A stretch of 64,000 nucleotides of DNA from Henningerozyma blattae CBS 6284 (lineage: Eukaryota > Ascomycota > Saccharomycetes > Saccharomycetales > Saccharomycetaceae). The notes under the pieces are model-generated. The model did not search any database and had not been told where the DNA came from. It saw only the letters and a program-made list of their open reading frames with translations. Positions 9,141-18,515 of the stretch are shown in pieces. Numbering within the stretch: position 1 is the first letter of the stretch; each line of letters starts with the position of its first letter. The stretch spans positions 868,001 through 932,000 of the forward strand of contig NC_020191.1 in the NCBI RefSeq assembly GCF_000315915.1, given 5' to 3'. Made by a program: the position numbers and the translations under genes.

Positions 9141-10550
9141 ATGTCTCGTCAATTTGCGCCTGCTTCCACGTCTGCTAATGCTGTTGTCACTGCTAGTGCA
9201 GCAGTTGTAAATGTTAATGCGAGTGCAAGTGTAAGTGCAAGTGTAAGTGCAAGTGCAAATGCAAGTGCAAATGCAAATGCAAATGCAAATGCGCATGCAT
9301 CCACAAACAATACTTCCATCGATATCTTCAAAGATTCGTGCAACAAGTGGGGTCCCAAGATCGAGGCGTCGTTCTTGAACGCCCTGAGAATCATACTCAA
9401 GAACGGCACCTACAAGATCAAGCTGCTGGACAAGAACTACGGGAGGAACGAGCTGATTTCCATCTTCATCAAGTACCAGACGGGCGAGACCAGGACCAAG
9501 AAACAGATCTCGTCCCACATCCAGGTGTGGAAGAAGACGATTCTCAACAAGTCCAACCACGGGCTGATTTTGAACAACAACGACAAGGAGATTCTGAATT
9601 TGATCGAGGACGGCGCCAACCAGTCCAAGGAGAACATCGACCGGTTCTACTCCATCTTTGAGCATATTCTAGCGATGGGCTCGTCCAACCCGGGTGCTGC
9701 GGCTGCGGCTGCGGCTGCCGCCGCCGCCGCCGCCGCTGTTACGTTGTCCCCAGCTCACTCGCCCCCGGCAACCTCGCTACACAAAGTAACTAAACCTCCC
9801 ACATCCTCCACCACTACTCTGTCACCAATCTCTCCTTCCTACGTCCATCGCCAACTCTCTGCCTCGGTTGTCAGCAACTCTCTCTCGGCTTCCTCCTCTT
9901 CCTCCTCAATCTCACCTTCGTCCTCTCCAACTTCGCCATCCACAGTGTTGCCAATGATACCCACAACTTCCTCGTCTTCCACCACCACCACCACCACCAC
10001 CACAATATCAACACCAAGAGGTCTCACCATCTTGCCCAACCCTTCGGCAACTGTCACTGCGCCTCCTCCTTCCACAACCACCATAATAAGAAACAATTCT
10101 CTACCCAGTGGCAACACAACCACAACTTCTTCTTCTTCTTCTTCTCCTCAATACAGACTCTTCCCCAAGAGAGTCTCTCTTCCAATCTGTCCTTTACAAA
10201 AGGAAGCCTCAGATATTCCGGCCCAACCTATCCCATCTCCTGCCGCCACATCGGTCTCTACTTCTTCTGCCAATTACATCTCCACCACTACTTCCTCCAC
10301 TCAAATTAGACTCCCCAGTATAAACAATAGCAACACTTCTACACCAGCCGCATCCACTTCCAACTCAAACTCTTCTACAAACATCCATCTACCTACTCCT
10401 GCAATTTCAAGAAATTCACAAGAAAATATATCGAACCAAAACTTGAGTGGTCTTTCAGATTACCATTATGCTGCAAACACTCCCTCTGTATCAACACCAC
10501 CTACAAAGAGAAACGCTCTAAGTTTCATAATAAATGAGAGATCTGACTAG
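9141..10550 (+). CDS. TEC1: TEA/ATTS-domain transcription factor Tec1
   Basis: Tec1 binds CATTC(C/T) sites, with Ste12 or alone, to activate filamentous growth and Ty1 genes in the nucleus. The 469-residue product (486 in S. cerevisiae) has a Ser/Ala- and Asn/Ala-rich N-terminus encoded by a hexamer repeat, then a TEA domain at about residues 60-140 (KWGPKIEASFLNALRIILKN ... TRTKKQISSHIQVWKK), a poly-Ala run near residues 185-200, and a long Ser/Thr/Pro-rich tail. The start is the ATG at 9141; the upstream extension has no ATG. Codon use is striking: the TEA-domain block (about 9319-9670) uses mostly G/C-ending codons (AAG, AAC, CTG, ATC) with no TTA, while the tail is more AT-rich. The gene is divergent from SEC18. 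Confidence 0.93.
   Translation: MSRQFAPASTSANAVVTASAAVVNVNASASVSASVSASANASANANANANAHASTNNTSIDIFKDSCNKWGPKIEASFLNALRIILKNGTYKIKLLDKNYGRNELISIFIKYQTGETRTKKQISSHIQVWKKTILNKSNHGLILNNNDKEILNLIEDGANQSKENIDRFYSIFEHILAMGSSNPGAAAAAAAAAAAAAAVTLSPAHSPPATSLHKVTKPPTSSTTTLSPISPSYVHRQLSASVVSNSLSASSSSSSISPSSSPTSPSTVLPMIPTTSSSSTTTTTTTTISTPRGLTILPNPSATVTAPPPSTTTIIRNNSLPSGNTTTTSSSSSSPQYRLFPKRVSLPICPLQKEASDIPAQPIPSPAATSVSTSSANYISTTTSSTQIRLPSINNSNTSTPAASTSNSNSSTNIHLPTPAISRNSQENISNQNLSGLSDYHYAANTPSVSTPPTKRNALSFIINERSD
9219..9297 (+). repeat. GCAAGT/GCAAAT hexamer array in TEC1 coding sequence
   Basis: About 13 hexamers of the form GCRAGT or GCAAAT, encoding the Ser-Ala and Asn-Ala dipeptide repeats of the Tec1 N-terminus. 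It is complementary to the array at 10789-10836. Confidence 0.85.
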
Positions 10551-10852
10551 TTCTCTTTCTATGTTTAATATATCGGGCCCTGCAAGCACTTCCCCCTACT
10601 TGTCTACCCGCAATTTTTTTTTTTCTCCCTCTCTCTCATGCGCATAAAAGACATCTAATTACGTTAACTTGCTACATTAATAATTAGTCCATATTCTATA
10701 TATTCCGTTTCATTTTCAATTCTTTAAATACACTTTTTATACTTATATATATATATATATTATACTACATTTTCATCTATTTTTTTTTGCACTTGCATTT
10801 GCATTTGCATTTGCATTTGCATTTGCATTTGCGTTTACCCCTGCCTCGCTAA
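10551..10852. other. Convergent intergenic region after TEC1
   Basis: 302 bp between the TEC1 stop and the 3' end of the next, oppositely oriented gene. It is AT-rich with an (AT)n tract near 10745-10762 and the ATTTGC array listed separately. No gene is seen. Confidence 0.7.
10789..10836 (-). repeat. ATTTGC hexamer array, inverse of the TEC1 array
   Basis: Eight hexamers in the order GCACTT, six of GCATTT, then GCGTTT. The reverse complement is the same GCAAAT motif that forms the array in the TEC1 coding sequence, so TEC1 is flanked by inverted copies about 1.5 kb apart. Confidence 0.85.
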
Positions 10853-11635
10853 CTAATCCAATGGCAATTGGCCCTGAGCTTTCGCTCTTGCACGTGCCCG
10901 TCGCTCTCTTCTCAATCGAGTTTGCATCATCGAATATCCGGCCCTTCGGATTATCGTATCAATCAATTCAATACTTAAATTAGGATATTCATCAGTAACA
11001 CGCTCATATAATTGATGGATCAATTCTGTACGATATTCTTTTGATGTATCTTTGATCCATGTTTTTTCTCCAATCGGGAATTTCAACTCTTCTCGTAATA
11101 TACAAATCAATTTTTTTTCAATTAAAATAGTCTCCTCTTTATTTTTCAAATTTAATAATTCCGTAAGTTTATTGATAGATAATCTAGATTTCGCAACATC
11201 ATGCTTCGTACTATCATGATCTTCTATTCCCCCCTCAACTTCCACCTCTCTCTCCATTTCACTATCACTATCACTACTACACATTGTTTGATCACAAAAC
11301 ATTTCTGTATTTATACCATCGATTTCAACACATCCTTTCTTCTTCTTCTTCTTCTTCTTTTTCTTGTCTTTATTTTTCAACTCACTATCACCTATATTAT
11401 CCAATGAAAATAATATATCTTCTTTGACTATCTTTTCTTTTTCTTTATCCTTCCCCTCTATTTGTCCCTCTTGATTCACTTTTTCTTTCTCTTTCTCGAT
11501 CTCCTCCTGCTTTCCTTTAGGTTTTCGCTCCCCCTTATCCTTTACAAACGGATCTAGATAGTAGTTCCGTTCTTTATTATCACGTTCTTCTTCATATGAA
11601 ATAGGTTGTTCAATAGTTATATAATTAATATCCAT
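10853..11635 (-). CDS. Unrecognised protein, charged, with Arg-rich C-terminus
   Basis: A 260-codon ORF with an ATG start that I cannot assign. Residues 1-150 are highly charged and low-complexity (Lys/Glu repeats, a run of ten Lys near residue 95, acidic/Ser patches). Residues about 160-245 look like a folded helical domain (KSRLSINKLTELLNLKNKEE, then KEYRTELIHQLYERVTDEYP, then IIRRAGYSMMQTRLRRERRA). It ends in an Arg/Ala-rich basic tail, which suggests nucleic-acid or nuclear function. The conserved-looking C-terminal domain and clean frame argue for a real gene. It lies exactly where synteny switches from a chromosome-II-like to a VI/XII-like order, convergent with TEC1 and upstream-tandem with SMX2. 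Confidence 0.7.
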   Translation of the reverse strand: MDINYITIEQPISYEEERDNKERNYYLDPFVKDKGERKPKGKQEEIEKEKEKVNQEGQIEGKDKEKEKIVKEDILFSLDNIGDSELKNKDKKKKKKKKKKGCVEIDGINTEMFCDQTMCSSDSDSEMEREVEVEGGIEDHDSTKHDVAKSRLSINKLTELLNLKNKEETILIEKKLICILREELKFPIGEKTWIKDTSKEYRTELIHQLYERVTDEYPNLSIELIDTIIRRAGYSMMQTRLRRERRARARAKAQGQLPLD

Positions 11636-11860
11636 TTTGGCTTGTTCATTTGCATTTGATATAAACGTTTCTCCCTCTCTTTCTGTCTTTAATTTTTTTT
11701 TCTACATATATATTTCACAGAACTTTTTTTTTCAAGAAATAAATTAAAAAAAAAAGAAATTATCGGTTACAACTCCGATACGCTTATTCTCAATCTCCTT
11801 ATACAATCTCATCTATACAAATGCGCTATACAATCTCGTTATATAAACTCGTCATGCCTC

Positions 11861-12091
11861 TTATACAATAGGTTCAAGTGCTTCAATAGATACTATAGAA
11901 TTCCCTCGAATCACACTTTGTGCTCCCAACGCGTTTTCATTCTTGTCTTTACTCACTTCTATCCCATTTTCAATAACAACATTTAAAAAAATATCATACC
12001 CTCGTAATTCTCCTATAACTGTACGATTATTATTCAATTTTAAAAGAATCTTTCGATTCACATATTTCTTTAATTCAGGTGTGCTTACCAT
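11861..12091 (-). CDS. SMX2: Sm protein G of spliceosomal snRNPs
   Basis: SmG is one of seven Sm proteins forming the ring on U1, U2, U4 and U5 snRNAs. The 76-residue product matches the family length (77 in S. cerevisiae). The Sm1 motif (KILLKLNNNRTVIGELRGYD, with FLNVVIENG following) and Sm2 motif (SVIRGNSIVSIEAL) are visible. No intron is needed for the reading frame. The S. cerevisiae orthologue YFL017W-A lies on chromosome VI left, consistent with the genes further right. Confidence 0.95.
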   Translation of the reverse strand: MVSTPELKKYVNRKILLKLNNNRTVIGELRGYDIFLNVVIENGIEVSKDKNENALGAQSVIRGNSIVSIEALEPIV

Positions 12092-12835
12092 ATTTATTTG
12101 CTTGATTTATTTTTTTTTTTTTTTTAGATACTTTGTGTTGGCAATTGCAAATTGCAAATTAGAAGTTTGAATATCCATTTTTTTTTTGTTTTTTCCTTTT
12201 TTATTCCGAAATGTTCGCCACCGTCATCATGAAATGATGATAACTTCATTCCAAGTTATAAAAAAATAGAAAGATCTGCAATCATAATAAAGTACAAGTA
12301 ACCTTAACTTAAAGAAACCGCAGGCACTACTGCCGTCGCCGCCTAGTAGTAGTGTTTGATATTTCAATATTGCATATGTAGTATTAAAAGATTTACGACG
12401 TCATATTACACACGTAGCACTAGAGTATTTGGGAGACCAAAATGGGCAAAAAGAAATACCTGAATGTTGAAATCGTCATAATTGTCGGATATATGACCTT
12501 AGATCCGCCGATTGATAATCACTATTAAGAAACACAACATCCAGGCAAACATACCTGTATTTTGCTTGCTCGTCGTACCCATATGCCTTTGCAAAGAATG
12601 TTTGGGGTTGTTTATTTCGTATACCCTATTCTTTTTACCACTTTTACTTTCTACAACTCTTTGTGCTCTGTAACAATTTTTGACTCGTCAATTTTTTTTT
12701 TTTTTTTTTTTTTTAATCCATTTGGCAAATAGATTGATGCAACCATAACGTTTCATTTACAATGTATTTTACTCTCCCATTGATATCAGTTCGATTTCGC
12801 TCGATTTTGTAAAGTGTATCGTTCCTTTACTGTAG
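12092..12835. other. Intergenic region between SMX2 and the retroelement relic
   Basis: 744 bp containing the SMX2 promoter side and long poly-T tracts (about 12107-12124 and 12691-12712). No coding frame is recognised. The relic integrase frame breaks off at its right edge. Confidence 0.65.
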
Positions 12836-13469
12836 TTATAGAGGTTCCTTTAACCTTTGATCCGTCAACAGAGTTTCAGACACGCCCCAATTTAAGGCTA
12901 GTTTCTCTTTGAATCTATTGAAGGTCGTCATAGCTGAGTCATTTTTCTTTGCGGCTATTAGATACGAGTATCTAGTGAACAAGTCCACTATTATTAATAT
13001 TTCATCAATGTCATCTTCCGACTCTGGTAATCCTGTTATGTGGTCAGCACTCATTATTGAATGAGGTGCTCCGGGGGTTGGAATAAACACATAGTTGCTG
13101 ATTGAGTAATTAGTATTCTTATTTGATTAGCACACCGTGCATGATCGTAATACTACCTCTACCAAACGGTGTATTTGATTGAAGCTGTATCTTCGTTTGA
13201 TGAGATTTATTGTCTCATTTACCCCATACATAATGGTCATTCCTAATATGTGTATTCCAAATGATCCATAGAATAATTTCTTTATTTTCACTAGGTATCC
13301 ACAAGAAATTTCCACTGTATATTAGCGTCTTAGTTGGGTCCTTGTAGAGTAAGTCCTTGTATCGGATATTAATCCACTTGGAATTGCTCCATATTAATAA
13401 TTTCTCATGTAATTCCTTGGGGAGTCTCGTCATATAGTCTATTTTTGAGTTCTTATATTTTTCTAACAC
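12836..13469 (-). pseudogene. Ty3/gypsy integrase relic, zinc-binding and core parts
   Basis: Reading leftward, one frame (13469-13215) gives YKDPTKTLIYSGNFLWIPSE followed by HIRNDHYVWGK. A second frame (13315-13127) continues with NLIKRRYSFNQIHRLVEVVL and SCTVC; together they form the HHCC zinc-binding module. A third frame (13090-12836) gives SADHITGLPE and LIIVDLFTRYSYLIAAKK, ending in LLTDQ, the first two Asp regions of the DDE core. Frameshifts and stops show it is dead. The third catalytic acid is not here; it appears on the opposite strand at about 14962. Confidence 0.85.
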
Positions 13470-14572
13470 GTGGATTCGTTGTTCTGGTAGACTAAAGAGC
13501 TTTCTTTCATTTTCCCTATCTTTACTTCCGTTACCCTATTTTGAGCTTTAAAAGCTCCACACTGATTAATCCTCCTGTCGCGTATCTAGAGGCATCAGTG
13601 AATATCACGATTGACTTACCTGGTTCAAAATCTTCCAAATGGTAGGCAGATCTGTTAGTGTTTGTTTAAAATTTTCAAATTCAGTTAGAACTTCTAAAGG
13701 CATAGTTATTTTTCCTTTCTTTTGTAAGATTTCATATTCCTTAATAGTTTGATATGTGTATTGGAAAATAGTGGCAAAATTGGGTATAAAATTACGCAGA
13801 AAATTGGCCATTCCCAATAACGACCTAAGATCCTTAATTGTTCTGGGAATTGGTAAGTCCCTTATGCATTCAACATGTCTTGGTAACGGAGTTACTCCAT
13901 TTTCTGTTATTTTGAAACCTAGGTATTCTATTTCCTCTTGATTAAACTGGAGTTTGTTTGCTGAAAATTTAATACCATGATTTCCAAATGTTTGTATAAT
14001 CTAACGCGTAATATCGATAATTGGGTGTTCTGGGGCCTTGATCAAGACGTCATCAACATAGATTATTAGATATTGTTGTAGATGTGCTAGCGTAATTTCT
14101 CTGAGGTAGTGAGTGAAAAATTGTGGGGAATTTTTGAATCCCATTGGTGCTCTAAGGGGTCGGTAATTTTTATCTCCCACTCTGAAGCAAAGGTACTCGC
14201 TGGTTTTTGGATCTAATTCTACTATATAGAATGCTGATTTAATGTCGAGTACAGTAAATCTAGTTTTAGGTCGAGTTATCGCTGAATCGTAGAATTTTGG
14301 TAAATCTGCCTCTATGCTTTCCACGTATTGATATGCTTAAGCGTAATTTATTACCAACCGTAATTCTGTGGAATCCCTCTTTTTTACAAAAATCCTGGGC
14401 TTAGATATTTACAGTAACCTCCAATTTCTTCAATAATACCCTGTTTGACCATCTCTTGTAGTTGCGAGTCTCCGCGTTCCTTCCATTCCATTAGGACCCA
14501 ATACCCTTTAGCATATAGTGCCTTGGGCTTACTCTCATTGAATTTGATGTATGTTTGGAAACTAGGAGACAT
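13470..14572 (-). pseudogene. Ty3/gypsy reverse transcriptase and RNase H relic
   Basis: Reading leftward from 14572: a segment with MVKQGIIEEIGGYCKYLSPG, then 14324-14001 with FTVLDIKSAFYIVELDP, PMGFKNSPQFFTHYL and the YVDD active site. Next come IEYLGFKITENGVTPLPRHV-like and LRSLLGMANFLRNFIPNF segments (to about 13605), and an RNase H start with IFTDASRYATGGLI near 13571-13607. The order RT, RNase H, integrase is that of Ty3/gypsy rather than Ty1/copia. Stops and frameshifts break it at several places. No gag or protease is seen upstream. Confidence 0.87.
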
Positions 14573-14632
14573 TTTCTATTCTTGAAAATTTGGTGATTCA
14601 TCACTTTACAACTTATACATATACATATACAT

Positions 14633-14665
<33 letters not shown>

Positions 14666-14726
14666 GAGAGCTTTGTAGCAATAATGCCAACACAAACTTA
14701 TCAAAATTGTTTATAACAAGAAAAAC

Positions 14727-14915
14727 TGAGTTGAGACATTAACAATATGTAATTATCATTTTACTAATGTTTTTGCTAATCGTGTCTTGAGATTGATTGT
14801 ACTGTTACTGTCAACTGGAAGGAAGTATCCATTTATATATGCCATCACTTCCGATCTAAGTTACTAAATGCTAAACATAGACAAGTTATTAAATCACCGA
14901 TTGTTTATCTCAACA
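14727..14915. mobile_element. Possible solo LTR
   Basis: The 189-bp segment begins TGAGTTGAGA and ends TCTCAACA, near-inverted ends of the form expected for an LTR (TGTTGAGA...TCTCAACA). Read on the minus strand it has a TATA-like CATATATAAATGG. The adjacent retroelement relics support it, but the flanking 5 bp do not match each other and no second copy is in the window. Confidence 0.3.
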
Positions 14916-14919
14916 ACTA

Positions 14920-15156
14920 AGTATACCCACCTCAAATAATCTTAAGATAGTTGGTCTAGTTGAAAAATTAAAATGTATATTGGTGGATAGAATTCGTACA
15001 AGTTACAACGAAAACATTGAAGATTGGTAAAAATTACTTCTTCCCCAGGAAGCTGGCTACAATAACACCCGCAAAAACCTTCATTGATATAACTCCTTTT
15101 GAAATGTTCTATACTTACTATCCTAAACACACTGAGAGAGTTATTCTGCTAAATAC
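14920..15156 (+). pseudogene. Ty3/gypsy integrase C-terminal relic on opposite strand
   Basis: Plus-strand translation gives PTSNNLKIVGLVEKLKCILV, RIRTSYNENIEDW, a stop, then LLPQEAGYNNT. After a frameshift it gives TFIDITPFEMFYTYYPKHTE. This matches the Ty3/gypsy integrase stretch around the third catalytic residue (the Glu in GLVEKLK) and the following YNNT...PFE motifs. It is opposite in orientation to the RT/integrase relic just to its left and supplies the part missing from it. Confidence 0.78.
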
Positions 15157-16435
15157 TTAATTATTTTATCTAATTCATCAACGATTTATTTACAGGACCA
15201 TTTGATAAAAATTTCTCCAATAAACTAATACAGAGTTAATTGTTCATACAGTTTAAAACTTTTAGTTTTTTTCCATGATTTGCCATAACCTTTAAACTCA
15301 GGTATTCATCATCAGCATGAATACACAGTGTATCATTATCTCTTAATACAAAATGCTGTGTGCTTATTTTACTATACGGCTGAATCTTAGTCAGCTTCTA
15401 GTTAAAAATTCTTATCACCTATCAGAATTTAACGTAAAGTATTAATCCGTAGGTTTCTGTAAGATCTTTCTTCCACCTTTAGTTTTCTGGTAAGTAAAAT
15501 AATTAAGACATTGACGATTCAAATTTTGGGTAATAATTCTTCATTGAGTTCGGGAATTTATTCGTCAAGAGGTTCTGAGTTTCTGGTTTAGCCTATTATC
15601 TCCAAAATATTGTTTTTGAAGACCAGAAAGAATAAAGCTACAGATTATTATTTTTTACTATTTCTAAAGGCTTTCTTTTAAAGATCTCAGTAAGGTGAGT
15701 TATTCTAATAGTGAATCTGTTGAGCGTAAAATATTACGTACTAAGTGATATTTTTATACAACCTACATTTCTCGGAATATAAATAGAGCTTGTTTTATAT
15801 ACTTCTGTAGTTTTATATACGTATTTAGCTGGAGGAGGACAATTATAAGAACAGTTAATACCAAAAAGATCCGACAGAATCACAGTCATATATAGTCTAT
15901 ACATAGTACAGCCATATAAATTGCGCAACCATATTGTGTTATAATGATATTCAGAAACTAGAATTTCATTTCTCAATAAATTTGAAAAATTAAAATTTGT
16001 CAATTTTTATTTGAACATAAGTAAATATTTTTACTATTACTCCATTTGATGACCATTTCTAAGGCACTACGGTTTATCACCGGTTAAAAATTCTCTTCTA
16101 CGATATACTACATAGATAGATCAATTTATTATTAACAAGCCGCAAAAAACCCTCAAGAAGTTATTACTTGAGAATACCCTTTCTACATTTTTTTTTATTT
16201 TTTTATTTTGTATTAATTTAATTTTATTTCGTTATATTTTCCGTTTTTTTGGTTTTTTCCGATTTGTAACTTTCATCGTATTGAATGTGGGAAATCGGAA
16301 ATTTATAATATTTATTAGCGCAAGAAATGTTGAATTTTAAGGAGAAGGGATAATCTGAAATTATTTTAATAACTTTAAATGTAAATATAAATATATATGT
16401 ATATAATATCGATAGATACATATGAACATGCAAAA

Positions 16436-17332
16436 CTACGTACGGGTATGATTATGGGAATGAGATTGATTATGGGAATGAGATTGATTATGATTATGGG
16501 TATTGTTGTTTGCAGGGGAATTATTGTTTGCAAAGGAATTATTTGTAGGGGAATCAAGGTGTGTTGTATTAGTTTCTTCGCGGGAATTACAATTTGATGA
16601 ATTATTTGAATTATTAGTACTTGTATAATTATTATTAGAGAATAAACTTAAATATGATCTTGAATATGGTATAGGGTTCATGTTTGAATAAAAATGATAA
16701 TTAGATTGAGAATTAATAGGATTATTAGATTGAGCTTTCTCTTCAACAATTGAAGGTAGAGAGCGAATGATATTTTTTTGACTTAGTGAAGAACTAGACC
16801 TATGATGTCGATACGGTACAGAATTATTATTAATTGGAAAAGAACTATTACTGGAAGTTGAGTTTTGTCGTATCTTCTCATTCTCGTCCATCTTTCTTGT
16901 TGTTGTATCAATAGAAGTTTTCATAATTTCTTTACTAATCTCTTCCATCAAATATTTTTGAATGTTCAGTATCATTGGATCATTAGTCATATCTGAAGGA
17001 GGCCCTTCAGCTTCAAATTCTATCGTAGCAAATCTACCTGGTGCAGAAACTATTTCACGTAATTGTGGTCTTTCTAACCGTTCTTGCTGGGATTGAATCT
17101 TTTCTAAATCATAATATTCATTTTCAATAGCTTCATGAGTCTGTGTAGCAAATTCATTGTGGAATTGATACCTTGCAGAATCGAATTGAAATAATTGTGT
17201 TTCTGATTTTGACATTTGAAGTTGGGTATCTTCTGTATTTTGGTCGTTGGATGTCTTATTATCCTCATCTATAGCCTCGAACTTTTCTGAATCTTCTTTC
17301 CCATCAAAACTTGTTAGGTCAAGAAAATTCAT
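16436..17332 (-). CDS. Unrecognised Asn/Ser-rich protein
   Basis: A 298-codon frame from an ATG, which I cannot assign. The N-terminal half is moderately complex with candidate conserved stretches (FHNEFATQTHEAIENEYYDL, REIVSAPGRFATIEFEAEGP, MILNIQKYLMEEISKEIMK). From about residue 150 it becomes Ser/Asn-rich, ending in His-Asn-Gln-Ser repeats (HNQSHSHNQSHSHNHTRT) encoded by a short DNA repeat. No membrane segment or signal peptide is seen. The position next to BUD27 gives no clear S. cerevisiae counterpart. The clean frame and non-repetitive N-terminal half argue for a real, perhaps fast-evolving, gene. Confidence 0.65.
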   Translation of the reverse strand: MNFLDLTSFDGKEDSEKFEAIDEDNKTSNDQNTEDTQLQMSKSETQLFQFDSARYQFHNEFATQTHEAIENEYYDLEKIQSQQERLERPQLREIVSAPGRFATIEFEAEGPPSDMTNDPMILNIQKYLMEEISKEIMKTSIDTTTRKMDENEKIRQNSTSSNSSFPINNNSVPYRHHRSSSSLSQKNIIRSLPSIVEEKAQSNNPINSQSNYHFYSNMNPIPYSRSYLSLFSNNNYTSTNNSNNSSNCNSREETNTTHLDSPTNNSFANNNSPANNNTHNHNQSHSHNQSHSHNHTRT

Positions 17333-17870
17333 TTAATTACTTTCTTTATATCAATATAATAAAAAAAAATTGTGATTAATCCTTCTTTCTCTATCAAATT
17401 TGTCATAAAAACAGAAATAAAACAATGTAAAATGAAATAAAAAATATTAAATGTAAAAATAGAAGTAAATAAATTAAAAAAAAGAGTTAAGTATTGGTAT
17501 ATTATTCAGTAGGTATTATAATTATGCGAAGTACAGTAATGGTATCCAGTTAATATTCATTCTTCCATAGCAAGTAGAAACGTAATAAAAGTAGACAGCA
17601 AACAGTTTAGACGTTTCAGTATCAATATTATTATATAGTATTAGGTTTGAAACTCTATAACACTATGCGGAGTAAAGTGTGGATACTGTAAGTCTTAAAA
17701 CTGTAATAAGGATGCGGTGTAGCTTATTGACTGAAATAGCTATTCAAAAAATGATACTTTTTCAAAAAGTGACATAGCAAGAATACTGCATGTTAAAGTA
17801 GAATGAAACAGATCGAGAAATGAATCTATATATATTATGTATATTGTGTACATTGAATATAATTTGCGCT

Positions 17871-17898
17871 GCCCTGAGGTGCCCTGAGGTGCCCTGCG
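17871..17898. repeat. 10-bp tandem repeat
   Basis: GCCCTGAGGT occurs twice, followed by a partial third copy, GCCCTGCG. Confidence 0.75.
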
Positions 17899-18448
17899 TA
17901 GCTCTCGGACCCCACTGCGGGATATATATCACATCTATACAAACACATACGCGTTAGAGTATATATCATTATATAATGCATTATCGTCCTTCGAGCCTTC
18001 TATTTTGATCGATATGTATCGATTGCTTCCTAATAGTGTTGCTGCTTTGGATAAGCAAACTCCTGCTGCCATAATCCAATCAGCCCTGCCGAGCGCCTCA
18101 ACCGATTTCCATCAGCTATAATTAGCTCACCATCGCACACGCTCTAACTTTACCTCCATCAAGCTCCACCACCACTTCTCTAAACAGGCCCCATGTTAAG
18201 CCTAATCTTCTCTATCATAACCTCTTGAATCCAGCGGCTTTAAACATACCACCAACAAGCCTAGCTTCAAACTTTACCATCCTGTTATCCCAATACTAAA
18301 ACTGCAATTATTACCAGACCGTGATTACCATGAACAGAAGGATATTATATTGCTGTTTCTGTTTCCACTACCATAGCTATTATGGTGCCAGAACACACTA
18401 TTTTTTCTTTCACTCTCTCGAGCCCATCGCCTCAGACAGCGTGGCCCA

Positions 18449-18515
18449 AAGTGGTAACCACTTAAGTTTTCCCCTTCCGGAGCTCTTTCCCGAAATGGCA
18501 TCTTAAGTGCCACTT
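18449..18515. repeat. Nested inverted repeats with AAGTGG/CCACTT half-sites
   Basis: AAGTGGT-A-ACCACTT at 18449-18463 is a perfect inverted repeat. CACTTAAG (18459-18466) pairs with CTTAAGTG (18502-18509). AAGTG-C-CACTT follows at 18505-18515. Several alternative pairings are therefore possible within 67 bp. Confidence 0.65.

Larger units (their letters stand above)
14573..16435. other. Relic-bearing intergenic region
   Basis: 1.86 kb with no intact gene. It contains an (AT)n tract at about 14619-14664, a possible solo LTR (14727-14915) and a plus-strand integrase fragment (14920-15156). From 15160 to 16435 I see only AT-rich sequence; an 89-codon minus-strand frame at 15734-16003 resembles nothing known. 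Confidence 0.6.

Noticed and set aside
12225..12300. Possible C/D snoRNA starting at ATGATGA
   Set aside because: No D box (CTGA) lies at a suitable distance and no terminal stem is seen.
15734..16003. 89-codon minus-strand frame
   Set aside because: It has no similarity to known proteins, lies next to decayed transposon sequence, and its composition fits random AT-rich DNA.
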